64,000 nt of DNA, taken from contig CM061134.1 of assembly GCA_030789695.1 (NCBI GenBank), forward strand, positions 61,201,334 to 61,265,333. Reading direction: 5' to 3'. A program made the position numbers and the translations under genes. This document shows, piece after piece, positions 46,211 to 58,944 of the stretch (the first letter of the stretch is position 1; each line of letters opens with the position of its first letter). The DNA comes from Scilla litardierei (Eukaryota > Streptophyta > Magnoliopsida > Asparagales > Asparagaceae). Under the pieces are notes generated by a model. That model did no database searches, was not told where the DNA came from, and saw only the letters and a list, made by a program, of their open reading frames with translations.

Positions 46211-46215
46211 GTTCT

Positions 46216-47925
46216 TAATCGCTCCTTATTTTACACCTTTTTTCTGCATGTTTTCATGACATTTCGAATCGCCCATATTGCATTTTCCACGATTATTCGA
46301 CGATATCGCGTTGCTTTTCACTATTTCTTGTTTTTGTCATATTTCAGGAGATATGGAGCGATCTGGAGCGAAAATGAGATCGAGAGACTTTCACGCACAC
46401 CGGAGCATCACCCATAGCTTATTTGAGGAGTTAGCAGCGCTAGAGGATGAGCGGAAGAGGAAGAAATTCGAAAGATTCGACGGGGAGGTGAGGAGGAGAA
46501 GAAAAGAGCTCAGAAGCAGCTCACTCGGCCGAACAGAGAGTTCACTCGGCCGAGTAACGGGCTGCGTTCGACCGAGTGAAACGAATACGTACTGCTGAAT
46601 TTTCAAAGTTCACTCGGCCGAGCAAGAAAGTCCACTCGGCCGAATGGGGAAGACCACTCGCCCGAGTAGTACATGGATTTTCTTCCGAGAAGTAGCCAAG
46701 TTACTGGAAATTTTGAGAAGCCCACTCGGCCGAGCAGGATTGCTCACTCAGCCGAGTGAAGAATCCCACTCGCCCGAGTCAGTCAGAGCGACAGACCCCC
46801 GATTTTCCCAGATTCTCTGTTTTATTATTGGGTCTGTCACTCGGCCGAGTGACGCAGTCCGACTGCTACGCAAATTAGGTTTTCTGGGCTGCGCAGGGGC
46901 AATTCTGTCAGGATTTTTTGAACGATTTTGGCTTGTATTTAAACCTAGTTTTATCCCTAGTTTTAGGAGAACCTTGAATTATTTTTTGTTGGCTATTCCT
47001 TTTGTAAATCTCAGCTGGAGATTGTAGACGCGTAATTTTGGTTTGTTCTTTCTTGCTAAAACTCTTATTTTTATGAATTGCTTTCTCTCTACGATGAATT
47101 GTGCTTTAATCTCTGAGATTTCCATGATGAATTGTGAGTAGTTCCGTCGTTCTAGGGCATTGAGATGAATCTTATGGACCCGATCTTTGAATGGTGATGA
47201 ATGAATTGAATCGTTGCTAAGTTTGAAGAAAGGTTAGGTTGTGATTGATTTATTTCGAGTAGCTAGGAATTTCCATCGATTGGTATTTGCAAGAGATTGG
47301 ATCCCAATTGATGGGAAGGCCTAGATATTCGACTTAGGTTTATAATTGAGATTCTCTAGATTTGGTTTGCAAGAGATTGGGCCAAAGTTAGGATTTTTAT
47401 TATAAATCTATACTAATATTCATTTGCAAGAGATTGGACGAATACGAACTATCATAACCTAGATCGTAGCTCGAGTTTGCACGAGAGTGGGCTCGAGGTG
47501 CGATTGGACGATGATGTCGATCTTCACGCTTGTGGCTTAGGCTAGGGTTTGCATGAGAGTGGGCCCTAATCTAGGCTGCTATAGACCAGCAATAGCGCGA
47601 GAGCGTGAGCTTGGTTCTACATTAAGTTGCGACTAGTTCACCTACATTCAACCTTTGCAATATTGAGATTCATGATTCACAAGGATAAGTAACAATACGT
47701 AGCTGGATTTCCTATCCCTAGACGCTTTATTATATTGAATTTTATTTGCTATTTGAACGATTGTGATACTACTATCAAAACCATCCCATTATTCCATTGA
47801 TAACTAGGTAATCAAAATAGAGTACTGTCAATTGTCCTCCCTGTGTTCGATACCCGCTCGCCACTACATCGTGCGCTTGCGGTAAGACTACAGTCATTTT
47901 CCGGGTGTATATCCGAGCGTGATCA
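46216..47925 (+). repeat. A2 5' LTR
   Basis: It ends GAGCGTGATCA before the primer site. CACTCGGCCGAGTG variants cluster at about 46522-46852. A TATA-like GTATTTAAACC lies near 46936. The first dinucleotide is TA rather than TG. Confidence 0.88.
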
Positions 47926-47931
47926 AGTTTT

Positions 47932-47949
47932 TGGCGCCGTTGCCGGGAG
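47932..47949 (+). promoter_or_regulatory. A2 primer binding site, tRNA-Asp
   Basis: TGGCGCCGTTGCCGGGAG is complementary to the 3' end of plant tRNA-Asp except for one G missing from the run, and lies six nt after the LTR. This supports the Athila assignment. Confidence 0.8.
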
Positions 47950-48059
47950 GCGACGGTATTTTATTTTCTTTACTTAGTTATTTCTTTTTATTTTTATAAT
48001 TTTTACCTTTTTATTCCTCTACCGTGCTAACAATTCCATCAAGACTCTTTTTCTGTGCA

Positions 48060-50824
48060 TATACACGAGATCGAATGCACATCAAGAAGATATATTATTT
48101 GATTCTGAGATCGAGCGTACGGCAAGGAGGCTTAGAGCCGAGAGGAGACTTGCTATAGAGGAAGATCATATGGCCCGACCAGAAACGCCAGAGGAGTTAG
48201 CGGCATGATGTCTAGGCTTTTCTCCATCCGAGATAGACTACGGCCTAAGACCACCTTTACCACCTCTTCTATAGCCATGCCGGAGTTGGCGGCGGACAAG
48301 AACTTTGAGCTTAAAACAGGACTTGTGATGTTGATGCAACAAGACCCATTTCATGGGAACTCCCGAGAAATCCCACACTACCATTTACAGTTGTTTTTGT
48401 CTAAATGTGCTACTTTTCAGATGCCCGGCGTACCGACCGACGCTATTCGACTGCGCCTCTTCCCATTTACTCTTCGATACAAGGCATTATATTTGTTGAG
48501 GACGCAAGCCAAGGGGATTTTCACTACATGGGATGAGTTGGCGAGCGCATTTGTGAACAAATTCTACCCACCATACAAGACTGTCAAGATAAGAAGCGCG
48601 CTCATGTCCTTCATGCAAGGACCTCAGGAAACTCTATTTGAGGAATAGGAGCGTTTCAAAGATCTCCAACACCAATGCCCCCATCATAGTATTGAAGCAT
48701 GGGAACTTGTATAGCTTTTACAACGGATTGCAACCGGGCACCAAGCAAATAATCGATGCAACCGCAAATGGAGCTATTTTGTCAAAGACACCGGATGATG
48801 CTACGGCCCTACTTGAGGAGATGGCCTCAAATAACTAACAATGGGGCGACGAGAGGGAACATTCTTTGTCATCCTGGAAGCCGACAAGTATTTATGAGAC
48901 AAAGGCCGTAGCGGAGCTCTTTACAAAGTTTGATTCTCTCCACAAGGTCGTGAAGAGATTGGAGAAGTTGATAAGTGAACCGCATGGAGCCCCCACCGTT
49001 TCTACACCAGGAGGAAGCATGAGCGATTGGCAAGACCAAGCTCAAGTTATGTTTGTTGGAGGAGAGCAAGGAGAAGGAGCTACAGAGCAAGTTCAATATG
49101 TTGCGGGAAGCACCGGTTATTGGGCAAACCCGGCTACGAGAAATCACCCAGGATTTTCATATGCTAATAATGATGGAGCCTTGAATCCACCACCACAACA
49201 ACCGTAAGCCCGACCTCCACAACAACCGCAATATCAACCAAGGGGGCCCCAACAACAAAACTTCCCACCGAGGCAACAAGCGGGGCCATATAGACCTCCG
49301 GGGTACAACCAAGGATGGATGGCACCCAATCCACCACAAGCACCGCCAAGGTCGGAACATGAAGCGTGGGTTGAAGAATTCATGGTCGAACAAAAGAAGA
49401 TAAATGCTAGATTGACGGCCCAACAAGACTCCCTCAACACCGTCGTGGTACAATTATCGGAGCAACTAGCATTGCTCAATAAGAACACTCAACAATTGCC
49501 GGCTCAACCGGAACAAAACCCACGGAGCAACACCGGCCACATAAATGCGGTTGTGGCGGTAACTACAAGGGGCAGGAAGGACAATACCCCCGCTATGATT
49601 CAAACCGAGGAGCCGGGGGAAGAAAGTTTGGATGACAAGGAGCCGGTCAATGAAGAGGAGGGCCCAAAAGAGCCAAAAGACGGTGAAAAATCTGAAATTG
49701 ATAAGCCACAAAAGGAGTGCACTTACATGCCACCGATACCCTTCCCACAACGGTTGGCAAGGGCAAAGATTGAGAAGCGGTTCGCCAAATTTCTGGAGTA
49801 CTTGCGAGGAGTGAGCCTAAATATCCCTTTCTTGGACGCTATCGTAAATATCCCGTCTTACGCTAAGTTCCTAGAAGACTTGATTGTGGGAAAGAAGCGA
49901 AAGGAGAAGATAATGCTCACCGAGCAAGGTACATGGTTTACCCGAAAGGAGAAGGAGCTTACAAAATTTAAAGATCCTGGAAGTTTTCGAATTCCTTGCA
50001 TGCTTGGAGGAGTCCCACTTCAAAAGGCTTTGGTAGATTTGGGAGCAAGCGTGAGCCTCATGCCCCTCACAATGTTTAAGAAATTAAGTACGGTGACCGA
50101 CCTAAAACCGACGGACATGAAGATACAACTCGTAGACCGTCGGATCACTAGGCCGGTTGGGACTGCAGAAGACATACCATTTCAAGTACCGGGTGGAATT
50201 TACTTACAGTGCGACTTTGTGGTGATGGATGTTAAAGAGGAGGGCGATACGTCGCTGATTCTTGGACGCCCCTTCTTGGCCACCGTCGGCGTGATTGTTG
50301 ATGTGAGAGAAGGGACCTTGTCCTTAAACGTCAGAAATATTGAGGTTGAGCTCCACATCCCAAAGGCGATGAAGCACATGCCATGGATGGAGGACGTCGA
50401 TTATGTAGACCTCCTTGACGAGGTCATTGATGACGCCATGCCATTCGCCATTGGAGCCAAACACCATGATGGCTTTGAAGAAGGCCAATCTTCTAAAGAT
50501 GGCGAGATGATGGGAGACCCACCGGATCCTTCTACAGACGATGACAAAGATGACGCTGATGTCGTAAAGATTAGAGAGCTATGCAAGATCTCTACGGCAA
50601 AGAATATGAACAAATCCCCACCGGACAAGAAATTATCGCCTCCGGCAAAGAAAAAGGACGGTAAAAGATCAAGCTTGGGGGACTCATCCCCATTACCACC
50701 CATGATTAAGGGGAGCCAAGGAATGCCTATGAACATCAATAACTCAACCCAATCGGCCTTCCCGAAAAATTTGACGCGTGCATCTCACATGCGCCGGACA
50801 TCGAGCATTAAACGCATATCTTAA
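48060..50824 (+). pseudogene. gag-pro: A2 gag-protease, multiply broken
   Basis: Homologous to A1 gag-pro throughout. Both ATGs used by A1 are lost (ATA and ACG). A one-base loss near 48205, TAG 48646-48648, a two-base loss near 48711, TAA 48836-48838 and TAA 49205-49207 break gag. From 49208 to the stop at 50822-50824 the frame is open and includes the protease with DLGAS (50036-50050) and LILGRPFLATVGVIVDV. At the position of the A1 TGA this copy reads glycine. No zinc knuckle is present. Most nonsense changes are C-to-T or G-to-A, as in methylated repeats. Confidence 0.88.
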
Positions 50825-51147
50825 GGGGTCGAGCTCAAGACCTTAAACAAGCGCTTGTCAGGAGGCAACCCGATGGTTTTATCTTATTTTAGTTGAATTT
50901 TTCATTTTATTTTTGTTTTAGCTCTTTGTTAGTGTTTAAAGTCAAGAGTCGATGAAAATCCTGACAACGGGTTCTATTTTTCATGACAGGAGATGGAGAA
51001 TAAGGAACCATTTAAATGGAGGATGACCATGGCAATGGAGAGCACTCTAGGAATGCGCTCAGGCCTCAGGAGAAGGAAGAAACTAACGGGAAGAAGAAAA
51101 ACAGAAAGTGGAGCAAAAACAGAGAGTCGGAGCTAAGATTAGCAACC

Positions 51148-51470
51148 CACTCGGCCGAGTGACTTAGTCGTTCGTCCGAGTGAAGATCCTACTCGGTCGA
51201 GTAGGGTACTGATCAGGAATGATTCTGAAAACCATCTCTGTAATTTATATGCCACTCGACCGAGTGACTTTATCACTCGGCCGAGTGAATCAGACACTTT
51301 TAGCACTTAAAAAGCTCTGAGTGGCCTTGACACTCGGCCGAATGACCTTTGTCTTCTCGCCTGAGTGGTAAGAGGTACTCACCCGAGTCGCTACTTTTGC
51401 GGCAAATTTTCGAAACATTTTGAACTGAGCCACTCGGCCGAGTATACGCGTCACTCGGCTGAGTGACTAA
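51148..51470 (+). repeat. A2 internal palindrome cluster
   Basis: CACTCGGCCGAGTG and one- or two-base variants recur between protease and ORF2, the same position as 37030-37376 in A1. Confidence 0.82.
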
Positions 51471-52002
51471 CCCTATATATTCGAAATCACGGGCTCATTT
51501 CCCAAAAATCCCAAAAATCCCAAATTCAGCCCGAGCTTTTTGACTTCCCCCGTGATCACCCGAATCGAACCCCACCCTCGCCCGAACCACACAAATCATA
51601 TGCCCGAGTCGTCGCCCTGCGCCGACCACCGCCGCCGACCACACGTCGCCGGCGCTGCCCAATCCACCGCCGTTCGTCGCCAATTCAAATGATAATTTAA
51701 CTTAGACCAATTTCGTCCCTTTTCTCCATTTCTCCATTTCGTACGCCCAACTCAACCCAAATCCAAATTCATATCTATTTATATCTATTACTCCTGATCT
51801 TACCCCATACTTATTGATTTTTATTGCTTATTTGTGAATTTGTGTTTCAGGCTAGCTTGGGGGAGATGTAGGAGCGGATTTGGAGCTTCTCAGAGGAGGC
51901 GATCCTTCGTACGCATCCACCGCTTGCACTCGCGTCGTGTTCGGGTACACTCGTTCCTTTTTACAGCACTTCGCATTTAGGTGGGCACGACACTCGGCTC
52001 AC

Positions 52003-53877
52003 ATGCCGCCTCGCACTAGGTCACGCACGCAGGCGCCCGCTTCCAAGCGGAAGAGGACCGGCGATCCTGGCTCCTCTTCCACTAGGGCAGACTCCCCTCC
52101 ACCTAGCCCACCACCACCCACACTTCCGCCTCCTACCGCACCTATTTCACCTCCACCGATACAGCCCGACCCCGCTTTCGACACGATGGGGATTACGTTC
52201 AGAGATGACGCACACTGCGCCAGATTTGAGCGTATCTCCCATCATTTGATCGTACCCTCTAGGTTCATGCACCATGCAGATTTTGAGCGCCTAGGGATAC
52301 TTAAGGGCCTACTCTAGTTGTATGACAACGTGGGGTGACGTGACTTTTTGTCGGTATCGGCGGACACCTAATACGTCCGACACTAGAGGTTCTGAGTTCT
52401 ATTGCTAGGACTCCTGGGGTTTGCTCTTTCCGACTGATGGATCGTGAGTGCAAGATCACTCGCAACATACTCCGAGCCTACTTTCAGTGGCCCCCAGTCC
52501 CGAACCCAGACCGAGCATATAGTCCCACGCACATCCCACCGCCGTCATTTGACACTCACGCCTTCTGGACACGTATCACTGGATCGCCCCCTCACCTTTG
52601 ACCCTAGCCGGGTCAAGGCCTCCGCTATCCTCCACCCATGCCTTTGCATTGCACAACGCTTTATGGCGACCACTTGCTTGGCGAGGTATGAGCCGGGGAC
52701 GATGTCGACCCCTGAGCTTTACATGCTTTACGGGATGACTCGAGCATGAGCCTTCGAGAGAGGTAGAGACGTCTTACTCCTCGCTGTTCAGATTGACATT
52801 GCTAGTTGGTACTTGGACCGCATCGTTATTTCTGTCTGCGCTAGGACACCTATAAGTTACGACGGTCTGATTACCCTTCTAGCTCCCATGTGCGGAGTGG
52901 ACCTTCCAGCTGGTTTGCTACGACCCCTGGGCCCCACTTCCCTTTCCATAGACTTTATGGCCTGCATGAGGATGCTGCGTCCTCATGGTCAGCACCCCTG
53001 GGTATGGTTGCACGGTCCTTTTGGCACGGATTATATGGTTCTCTTGAGCCCTGCTCAGACTCATATTGGACCTGCAGGAGGGGAGTGGATTCCAGCGATG
53101 TACGTCCTCATCCCTGCTGCGTACGTGCTAGAGCCTGAGGGCGCTTAGCAGGAGCCCCTCCTTCCACCTCTGTACCCAGAGATCCCTCAGCCTGCACCTG
53201 ATTTGTCTGTACCTCCCGACACCTCTGTCCATACTTCTGTTAGTGTCAGGAGTACACTTGCTGAGTCCACCACCACCACCACCTATGTGTCGATGTCCAT
53301 CGACCATATTTCTGCTGCGAGTCCTGAGCGCCCCACCACCATTCTTGAGAGCGACGAGCCCTCTTTTGCTTCCGCAGTGGAGACCCTGTCCACTTTCTTA
53401 TTCTCGACCCCTGGGGAGTCACTTTCTACGCACTTCACGGCCTCCCCTGTCGTCGACCCTTCCGTCTCCACTGTAGATGTCTTCTCCGAGAGTGTCGTGA
53501 CTTCTGTCTCCATTTCTGTGTCACCGACCTCTCTGACCTCCTCGCCCGCTTTCACCATTTCAGTCTCTGCTGATGCTCCCTCTTCCTCGACCATTCCTGC
53601 GTCTCAACCTCCCACAGAGGTTGAGCGAGTCCTAGTGAGCACAGCACCACAGCCCCACCCTATAGTTGCGCCAGTTATTTACGGTAGCCGTGTGAGGTAG
53701 CCCCATTCCTCACCTGTTTGACCCTCTGCTCCACCTCCCCCCGACACCCTAGTTCAGCACATGCGTGCTCTAGAGGGGATCGTTAGTGGACTTAGAGGAG
53801 ATTTCGGGGCTCTCTCCGCTACCGTCAGTGTTGTACAGTCTCACGTCGCTTTACTTCCTGGTATCAGGCTAGCCTGA
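52003..53877 (+). pseudogene. A2 ORF2, ATHILA ORF1-like protein, broken
   Basis: It starts MPPRTRSRTQAPASKRKR, followed by a Pro-rich linker and GITFRDDAHCARFERI, FMHHADFERLGIL. TAG at 52315-52317 and a TGA for the tryptophan of VGW near 52337 end the frame; frameshifts follow. Intact pieces reappear at 52813-53148 (HPWVWLHGPFGTDYMVLLSP) and in a Ser/Thr/Pro-rich part at 53203-53700. The terminal coiled-coil-like segment (ALEGIVSGLRGDFGALSATV) lies near 53768-53830. Confidence 0.68.
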
Positions 53878-55870
53878 GCCAGATTCTTGCGCGACTGTCA
53901 CAGCCGCCACCTACCACTACCTGTACCTCTACCCAGCAGCCACCGCCACCGTCACCACCTCCTCCTCCACAGGATGGTGCTGGTGCTCCACCACCCATTT
54001 AGGCACACACTGGATGCCTCTCATACTTTTGCCGCTGCTATGCTTGATATCATTCTGTCTGCTGATTTTGCACCCCTCCTCCACACACATTTTGGTCACT
54101 TTTTGCTCATATTTGTCTATATCATTTTGGGAGAGAGGATGTATTTTTGGGGACACTTATATTGCACGATCTTGATCTCTACATGCATCACTTGCATATC
54201 TGTCATTTTCTTTTATTTTCATCATTCATGCATCCTCACCTGTCCCACCCATATTTTATTTCTCTGTGTGCCACACTTTACACATTGAGGACACTGTGCC
54301 ATTTAGCTTGGGGGAGTGAGTGTCTCATGCACTTTTCATTTTCTTAATTTTCACTTTTATTTTTCCACCTTTATTTATTTTACACTTGTTTTCACCCACC
54401 TTTTCATTTTTCCATGCATCACGTTTTCTTACTTCTTGTGTGTGCTGCATATGTATAGTAGTTCTTATTTTTCTTTTATACTTATTTCCTTTAGCCCTTT
54501 TTGCTAGAGATGAATTTTTCTGTGATGATGATGACATGGTATTAGCTTATCTCTATATGCATATTATATTGTCATGCCATCGTTTTTATTTTAAATATCA
54601 TTTGCCATGATTGCTATGCATTCGAGACAGTATCCCGCACCTTCATATATGAATGTGAATGAAATTCTACTATTAGCTGAGTCTGATGATTTATATTGTA
54701 TGCTTTTCATAGAAAACATACCAAGCTTCATACATTGATTGCCTATATTTAGAGTACTGCTTTGTTATCTGATATCACTTCTTATTGCATGAAAAATGTA
54801 CGCTTCACTTTCAGGTTGATTGAATGTATGCTATGTTGATATAACTGGATTAGTTTACTATCTGAAATCAAACTGAGTAGATTACATTACTCTGCTGAAA
54901 GTTGTCGTGCACATTCTAAAGAGTGAACTGAGTGTTACATATTTTTCCTTCTCCATATATCTTGAGCATTATTTCTATACTTAAAATCATTGGTGAATCT
55001 CCCTTTAGCGAATCTTATATTGGCATATCCCCCCTGCTATAAAAATTCATGCTCCATTGCCCCAAAATCAAAAAGAAAAAATACATGTATATCTCTCTAT
55101 CTTTTGATTTGGGATCCCTATTGTATATATTGATTGAAAAAAAGAAGAAGACAAAAGAGAAAAAAGAAAAAAAGAGAGAGCAAAAGAAAAAAGGGAGAGA
55201 AAAGAAGTTCATACACGATCCCATTTCATTTCTTCCTCTCTTACTTCCCTCTTTTATTTTCTCTTTAGAGCTTCAAAAATGGGGAACAGTCTTATTGTTT
55301 TATCTGATGCCACCACGCTTATAGATAAACTTGGGGGAGGGGATCTAATGATGTGTGTGTGAGTGACTACTTGTTTGTGCATGACAGCCTAAGCTAGGTA
55401 ATTTTCTATACTCAGGGAGATTACTAGAAGTATTACGAAATCTAGGAATAGAGATTTGGCATGCATTTCATCAAAACCACTCCTTTCTATTCTTATTGCT
55501 TCATATTGTGTGATACCACTTATACTCTAAATAGAAAGCGATCAATTGAAAAGTGTGTGGTCAATGATTATGTATATTACTTTAGATGCTTCAGACGATG
55601 CTAATTCTAGAATGATTTCATATTTCATATTGTTTTAATACTCCTGGGTTTCTATATCGAATGCATCCCTAAATGATCATGATATTGCGATAAAAATCTT
55701 TGGCATGTTTTATTCTTCGTATGCTATTTGAGTAAGCAAGTCCACGCCCTGAAAAAATGATCTAGCACTTCCCTCTTCGTTTTCTTTCCTATCTTCTTTT
55801 TCCTTTTTTCCTTATTTTTACCAGCCGGGTTCGCCTTTTACTCATCTTCCTCAAGGACGAGCAAGAGGGA
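53878..55870 (+). other. A2 long 3' non-coding region
   Basis: Parallel to 39858-41917 of A1, with PPT-like motifs at 54305-54316 (AGCTTGGGGGAG) and 55328-55339 (AACTTGGGGGAG) and the same purine-rich tract at 55135-55205. No credible ORF. Confidence 0.6.
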
Positions 55871-55883
55871 AGCTTGGGGATTT
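55871..55883 (+). promoter_or_regulatory. A2 polypurine tract
   Basis: AGCTTGGGGATTT directly precedes TGATCGCTCC of the 3' LTR; one G shorter than in A1. Confidence 0.8.
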
Positions 55884-57375
55884 TGATCGCTCCTTATTTT
55901 ACACCTTTTTCTGCATATTTTCATGACATTTCGATCACCCATATTGCATTTTTCACGATTATTCGACGATATCGCGTTGCTTTTCACTATTTCTTGTTTT
56001 TATCGTCTTTCAGGAGATATGGAGCGATCTGCAGCGAAAATGAGATCGAGAGATTTTCACGCACACCAAAGCATCACCCACAGCTTATTTGAGGAGTTAC
56101 CAGTGCTAGAGGATGAGAGAAAGAGGAAGAAATTCGATAGAATCGACTGGGAGGCGAGGAGGAGAAGAAAAGAGCACAGAAGGAGCTCACTCGGCTGAAC
56201 AGAGAGTTCACTCGGCCGAGTAACGGGCTGCGTTCGGCTGAGTGAAATGGAAACATACTGCTGAATTTTCAAAGTTCACTCGGCCGAGCAAGAAAGTCCA
56301 CTCGGCCGAATGGAGAAGACCACTCGCCCGAGTGGTACAGGGATTTTCTTCCGAGAAGCAGCCAAGTTACTGGAAATTTTGAGAAGCCCACTCTGCCGAG
56401 CAAGATTGCTCACTCAGCCGAGTGAAGAAGCCCACTCACCCAAGTCAGTCAGAGCGACAGACCCCTGATTTTCCCAGATTCTCTGTTTTATTATTGGGTC
56501 TGTCACTTGTCACTCGGCCGAGTGACGCAATCCGACTGCTACACAAATTAGGTTTTCTAGGCTGCGCAGGGGCAATTCTGTCAGGGATTTTTGGACGATT
56601 TTGGCTTGTATTTAAACCTAGTTTTATCCCTAGTTTTAGAAGAGACTTGAATTATTTTTTGACGGCTATTCCTTTTGTAAATCTCAACTAAAGATCGTAT
56701 ACGCGCAATTTTGTTTTGTTCTTTCTTGCTAAAACTCTTATTTTTACGAATTGCTTTCTCTCTACGACGAATTGTTCTTTGATCTATTGCTTTATTTCTG
56801 AGATTTCCATGATGAATTGTGAATAGTTCCGTCGTTCTAGGGCATGGGGATGAACCCTATGGACCCGATCTTTGAATTGTGATGAATGAATTGAATCGTT
56901 GCTAAGATTGAAGAAAGGTCAGGTTGTGATTGATTTATTGCGAGTAGCTAGGAATTTCCATCGATTGGGATTTGCAAGAGATTGGATCCCAATTGATGGA
57001 AAGGCCTAAATATTCGACTTAGGTTTATAATTGAGATTCTCTAGATTTGGTTTGCAAGAGATTGGGTCAAAGCTAGGATTTTTATTATAAATCTATACTA
57101 ATATTCGTTTGCAAGAGATTGGACGAATACGAACTATCATAACCTAGATCGTAGCTCGAGTTTGCACGAGAGTGGGCTCAGGGTGCGATTGGACGATGAT
57201 GTCGATCTTCACGCTAGTGGCTTAGGCTAGGGTTTGCACAAGAGTGGGCCCTAATCTAGGTTGCTATAGACCGGCAATAGCACGAGATCATGAGCTTGGT
57301 TCTACATTAAGTTGCGACTAGTTCACCTACATTCAAGCTTTGCAATATTGAGATTCATGATTCACAAGGATAATA
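55884..57375 (+). repeat. A2 3' LTR, interrupted
   Basis: Homologous to 46216 to about 47690. Similarity ends at CACAAGGATAA, where the copia LTR begins. The last roughly 235 bp of the LTR are not in the window. The palindrome cluster lies at about 56190-56525. Confidence 0.9.
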
Positions 57376-57925
57376 TGTTGGATCCTGTCAAAACAGCGTT
57401 GTTAGGATCGAAATAAAGTAGAGACTTACGTTTGCGTATGCGACACGGTAGTGTCTGAACTTTGCCCTCGGATTCGCCACAACAGTCGATACTTCGTCAC
57501 GAAGGATCGAAGCAGAGTTTCACCGCCTAAATCTCTAACTAGAAGAGGATTTTAATGGGGGGGAGAAGAAGAACATAAGGATGCCTTATGCAAACTTATG
57601 GCATGGAAAGTGTGGAATGAATGCCTTACCCTTGGGTCCTATTTATAGGCTTTAGGGGTGGTTATTGTAGGAAATAACCAATTATAAGCTTATTAGCCTA
57701 TATTAGCACATTCATTTATCCTCTTCTTCATTCACTTATCAAGTACCTTTATGCACTTATAAAGTGACTTTTTCCACTTATCGAGTGGCTTTTTCCACTT
57801 ATCGAGTGGTCCTTTTCACACGAGAAAAGGTTCCCTTCGTGCACGCCTTCGTGCACGCGACATTTGAGGTCCGTATACCCTCATACATCCCCTCATGGGT
57901 GTGTTCATGTCGTCCATATCCAACA
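57376..57925 (-). repeat. copia 3' LTR
   Basis: 550 bp starting TGTTGGATCC and ending GGTCCATATCCAACA-type sequence (CATATCCAACA) on the plus strand; TGTTGGAT and ATCCAACA form the terminal inverted repeats. The adjacent PPT supports the inner boundary. Confidence 0.85.
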
Positions 57926-57935
57926 TCTCCCACTC
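57926..57935 (-). promoter_or_regulatory. copia polypurine tract
   Basis: TCTCCCACTC on the plus strand reads GAGTGGGAGA in element orientation, directly before LTR TGTTGGAT; this is the usual PPT form in plant copia elements. Confidence 0.8.
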
Positions 57936-58944
57936 ACACTTGAGGGGATTGTAAGGAAACATCTTTTCCTTTAACTCTTCTGTTTGTCATACCGAGAAAT
58001 AGGCCGTGTGACCGTCATGCGCATAGAGTCCGCTGTTGTGCACTTGTTAGAGATACACAACACTCCTCGAGGTGCAAAGTTGAGTAGATCAACGCATGCT
58101 TTACCCTAGATTATTTCTTCACATTTCTTATACTTTATATTCAACAATTGAATCTCATCTGGATTGCAATTGGCTGACCAGCTTTGAATCTTTAAAGTCC
58201 AAATGTGAATGCGAAATTAATCTTCCTCTTCTTGCGATCCTTTCGATCTTGACTTGACTTGATTTTCTAACATGCCCCGCCGGACCGAATTAACCATAGT
58301 CCATAAGTAACATGCTAAGATAGCAATCACCCAGTCAAATCTAAAGGAACCAATTAGAGTCCATAAGGGTAATGAATTAAGACCCATGTGATCTTTGGGT
58401 CTCACATAATAGTAAACTTATTTACTATTCTAACCCAATGGTCAAAAATGCATACGTAGTATGAATACGTATTACAACATCGCTCCTTTCCCAGGGAGTG
58501 TATGTCTCAATGATGTTGTAAGGATGATGATCAAACACCACAATGTCTGACTTTGAGTCCCTTTTTCTACTCAAATAATCCTTTGGACTCACATCCCGCA
58601 TTAAGACAGATAGGATTTCAAAATCCTCTTAGATCTTCTGTAAGCATCCATATGATGCAGATATTTCATGCGACCATTTTGTTTAAGTCATGACTCTAAA
58701 TCATCCGTCTGATGATTTTGACTTCAAACAGGTCTCATCTCTATTCTATCCGTCTGATAGAATAAGGCTGTTGCTCATGTGAGAGAGCCAACCTCAATCT
58801 GTCCGACATACTAGAAAGTATAGCTGAGATTTCAAAAATGTACACAAACATTTCTCAAGAAATTCATATGCAATGTTTGAAAAAGAACTTATTCTTTTAT
58901 TAAATTTGATCATTTACAGACATGGGAATTTATATTGGTACAAC
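57936..58944 (-). other. copia 3' non-coding region
   Basis: About 1 kb separates the polyprotein stop from the PPT, long for a plant copia element. It has no credible ORF. Words such as CCGTCTGATGATTTTG and CCGTCTGATAGAATAAG near 58707-58765 repeat loosely. Confidence 0.55.

Larger units (their letters stand above)
43757..46215 (-). mobile_element. element X, proximal part (antisense)
   Basis: Read on the minus strand: dyad-rich spacer (about 46215-45480), PPT-like motif, ORF2 start and ORF2 body. The order parallels the A1 segment 37030-39700. Its gag-pro and 5' LTR are not in the window; A2 begins at 46216, so they may lie beyond the copia element or be lost. Confidence 0.7.
46216..57375 (+). 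mobile_element. A2: second non-autonomous Athila-like element, older
   Basis: Same organisation as A1: LTR, tRNA-Asp primer site, gag-pro, stem-loop, palindrome spacer, ORF2, long 3' region, PPT, LTR; no polymerase or integrase. LTRs are visibly more diverged than those of A1. The 5' LTR starts TAATCGCTCC (canonical TG mutated), and the 3' LTR is interrupted at 57375/57376 by a copia LTR, so no TSD can be checked. It lies in the dyad spacer of X in opposite orientation. Confidence 0.88.

Noticed and set aside
47932..47949. A tRNA gene fragment
   Set aside because: Only the 18-nt tRNA-Asp complement expected of a primer binding site; no cloverleaf follows.
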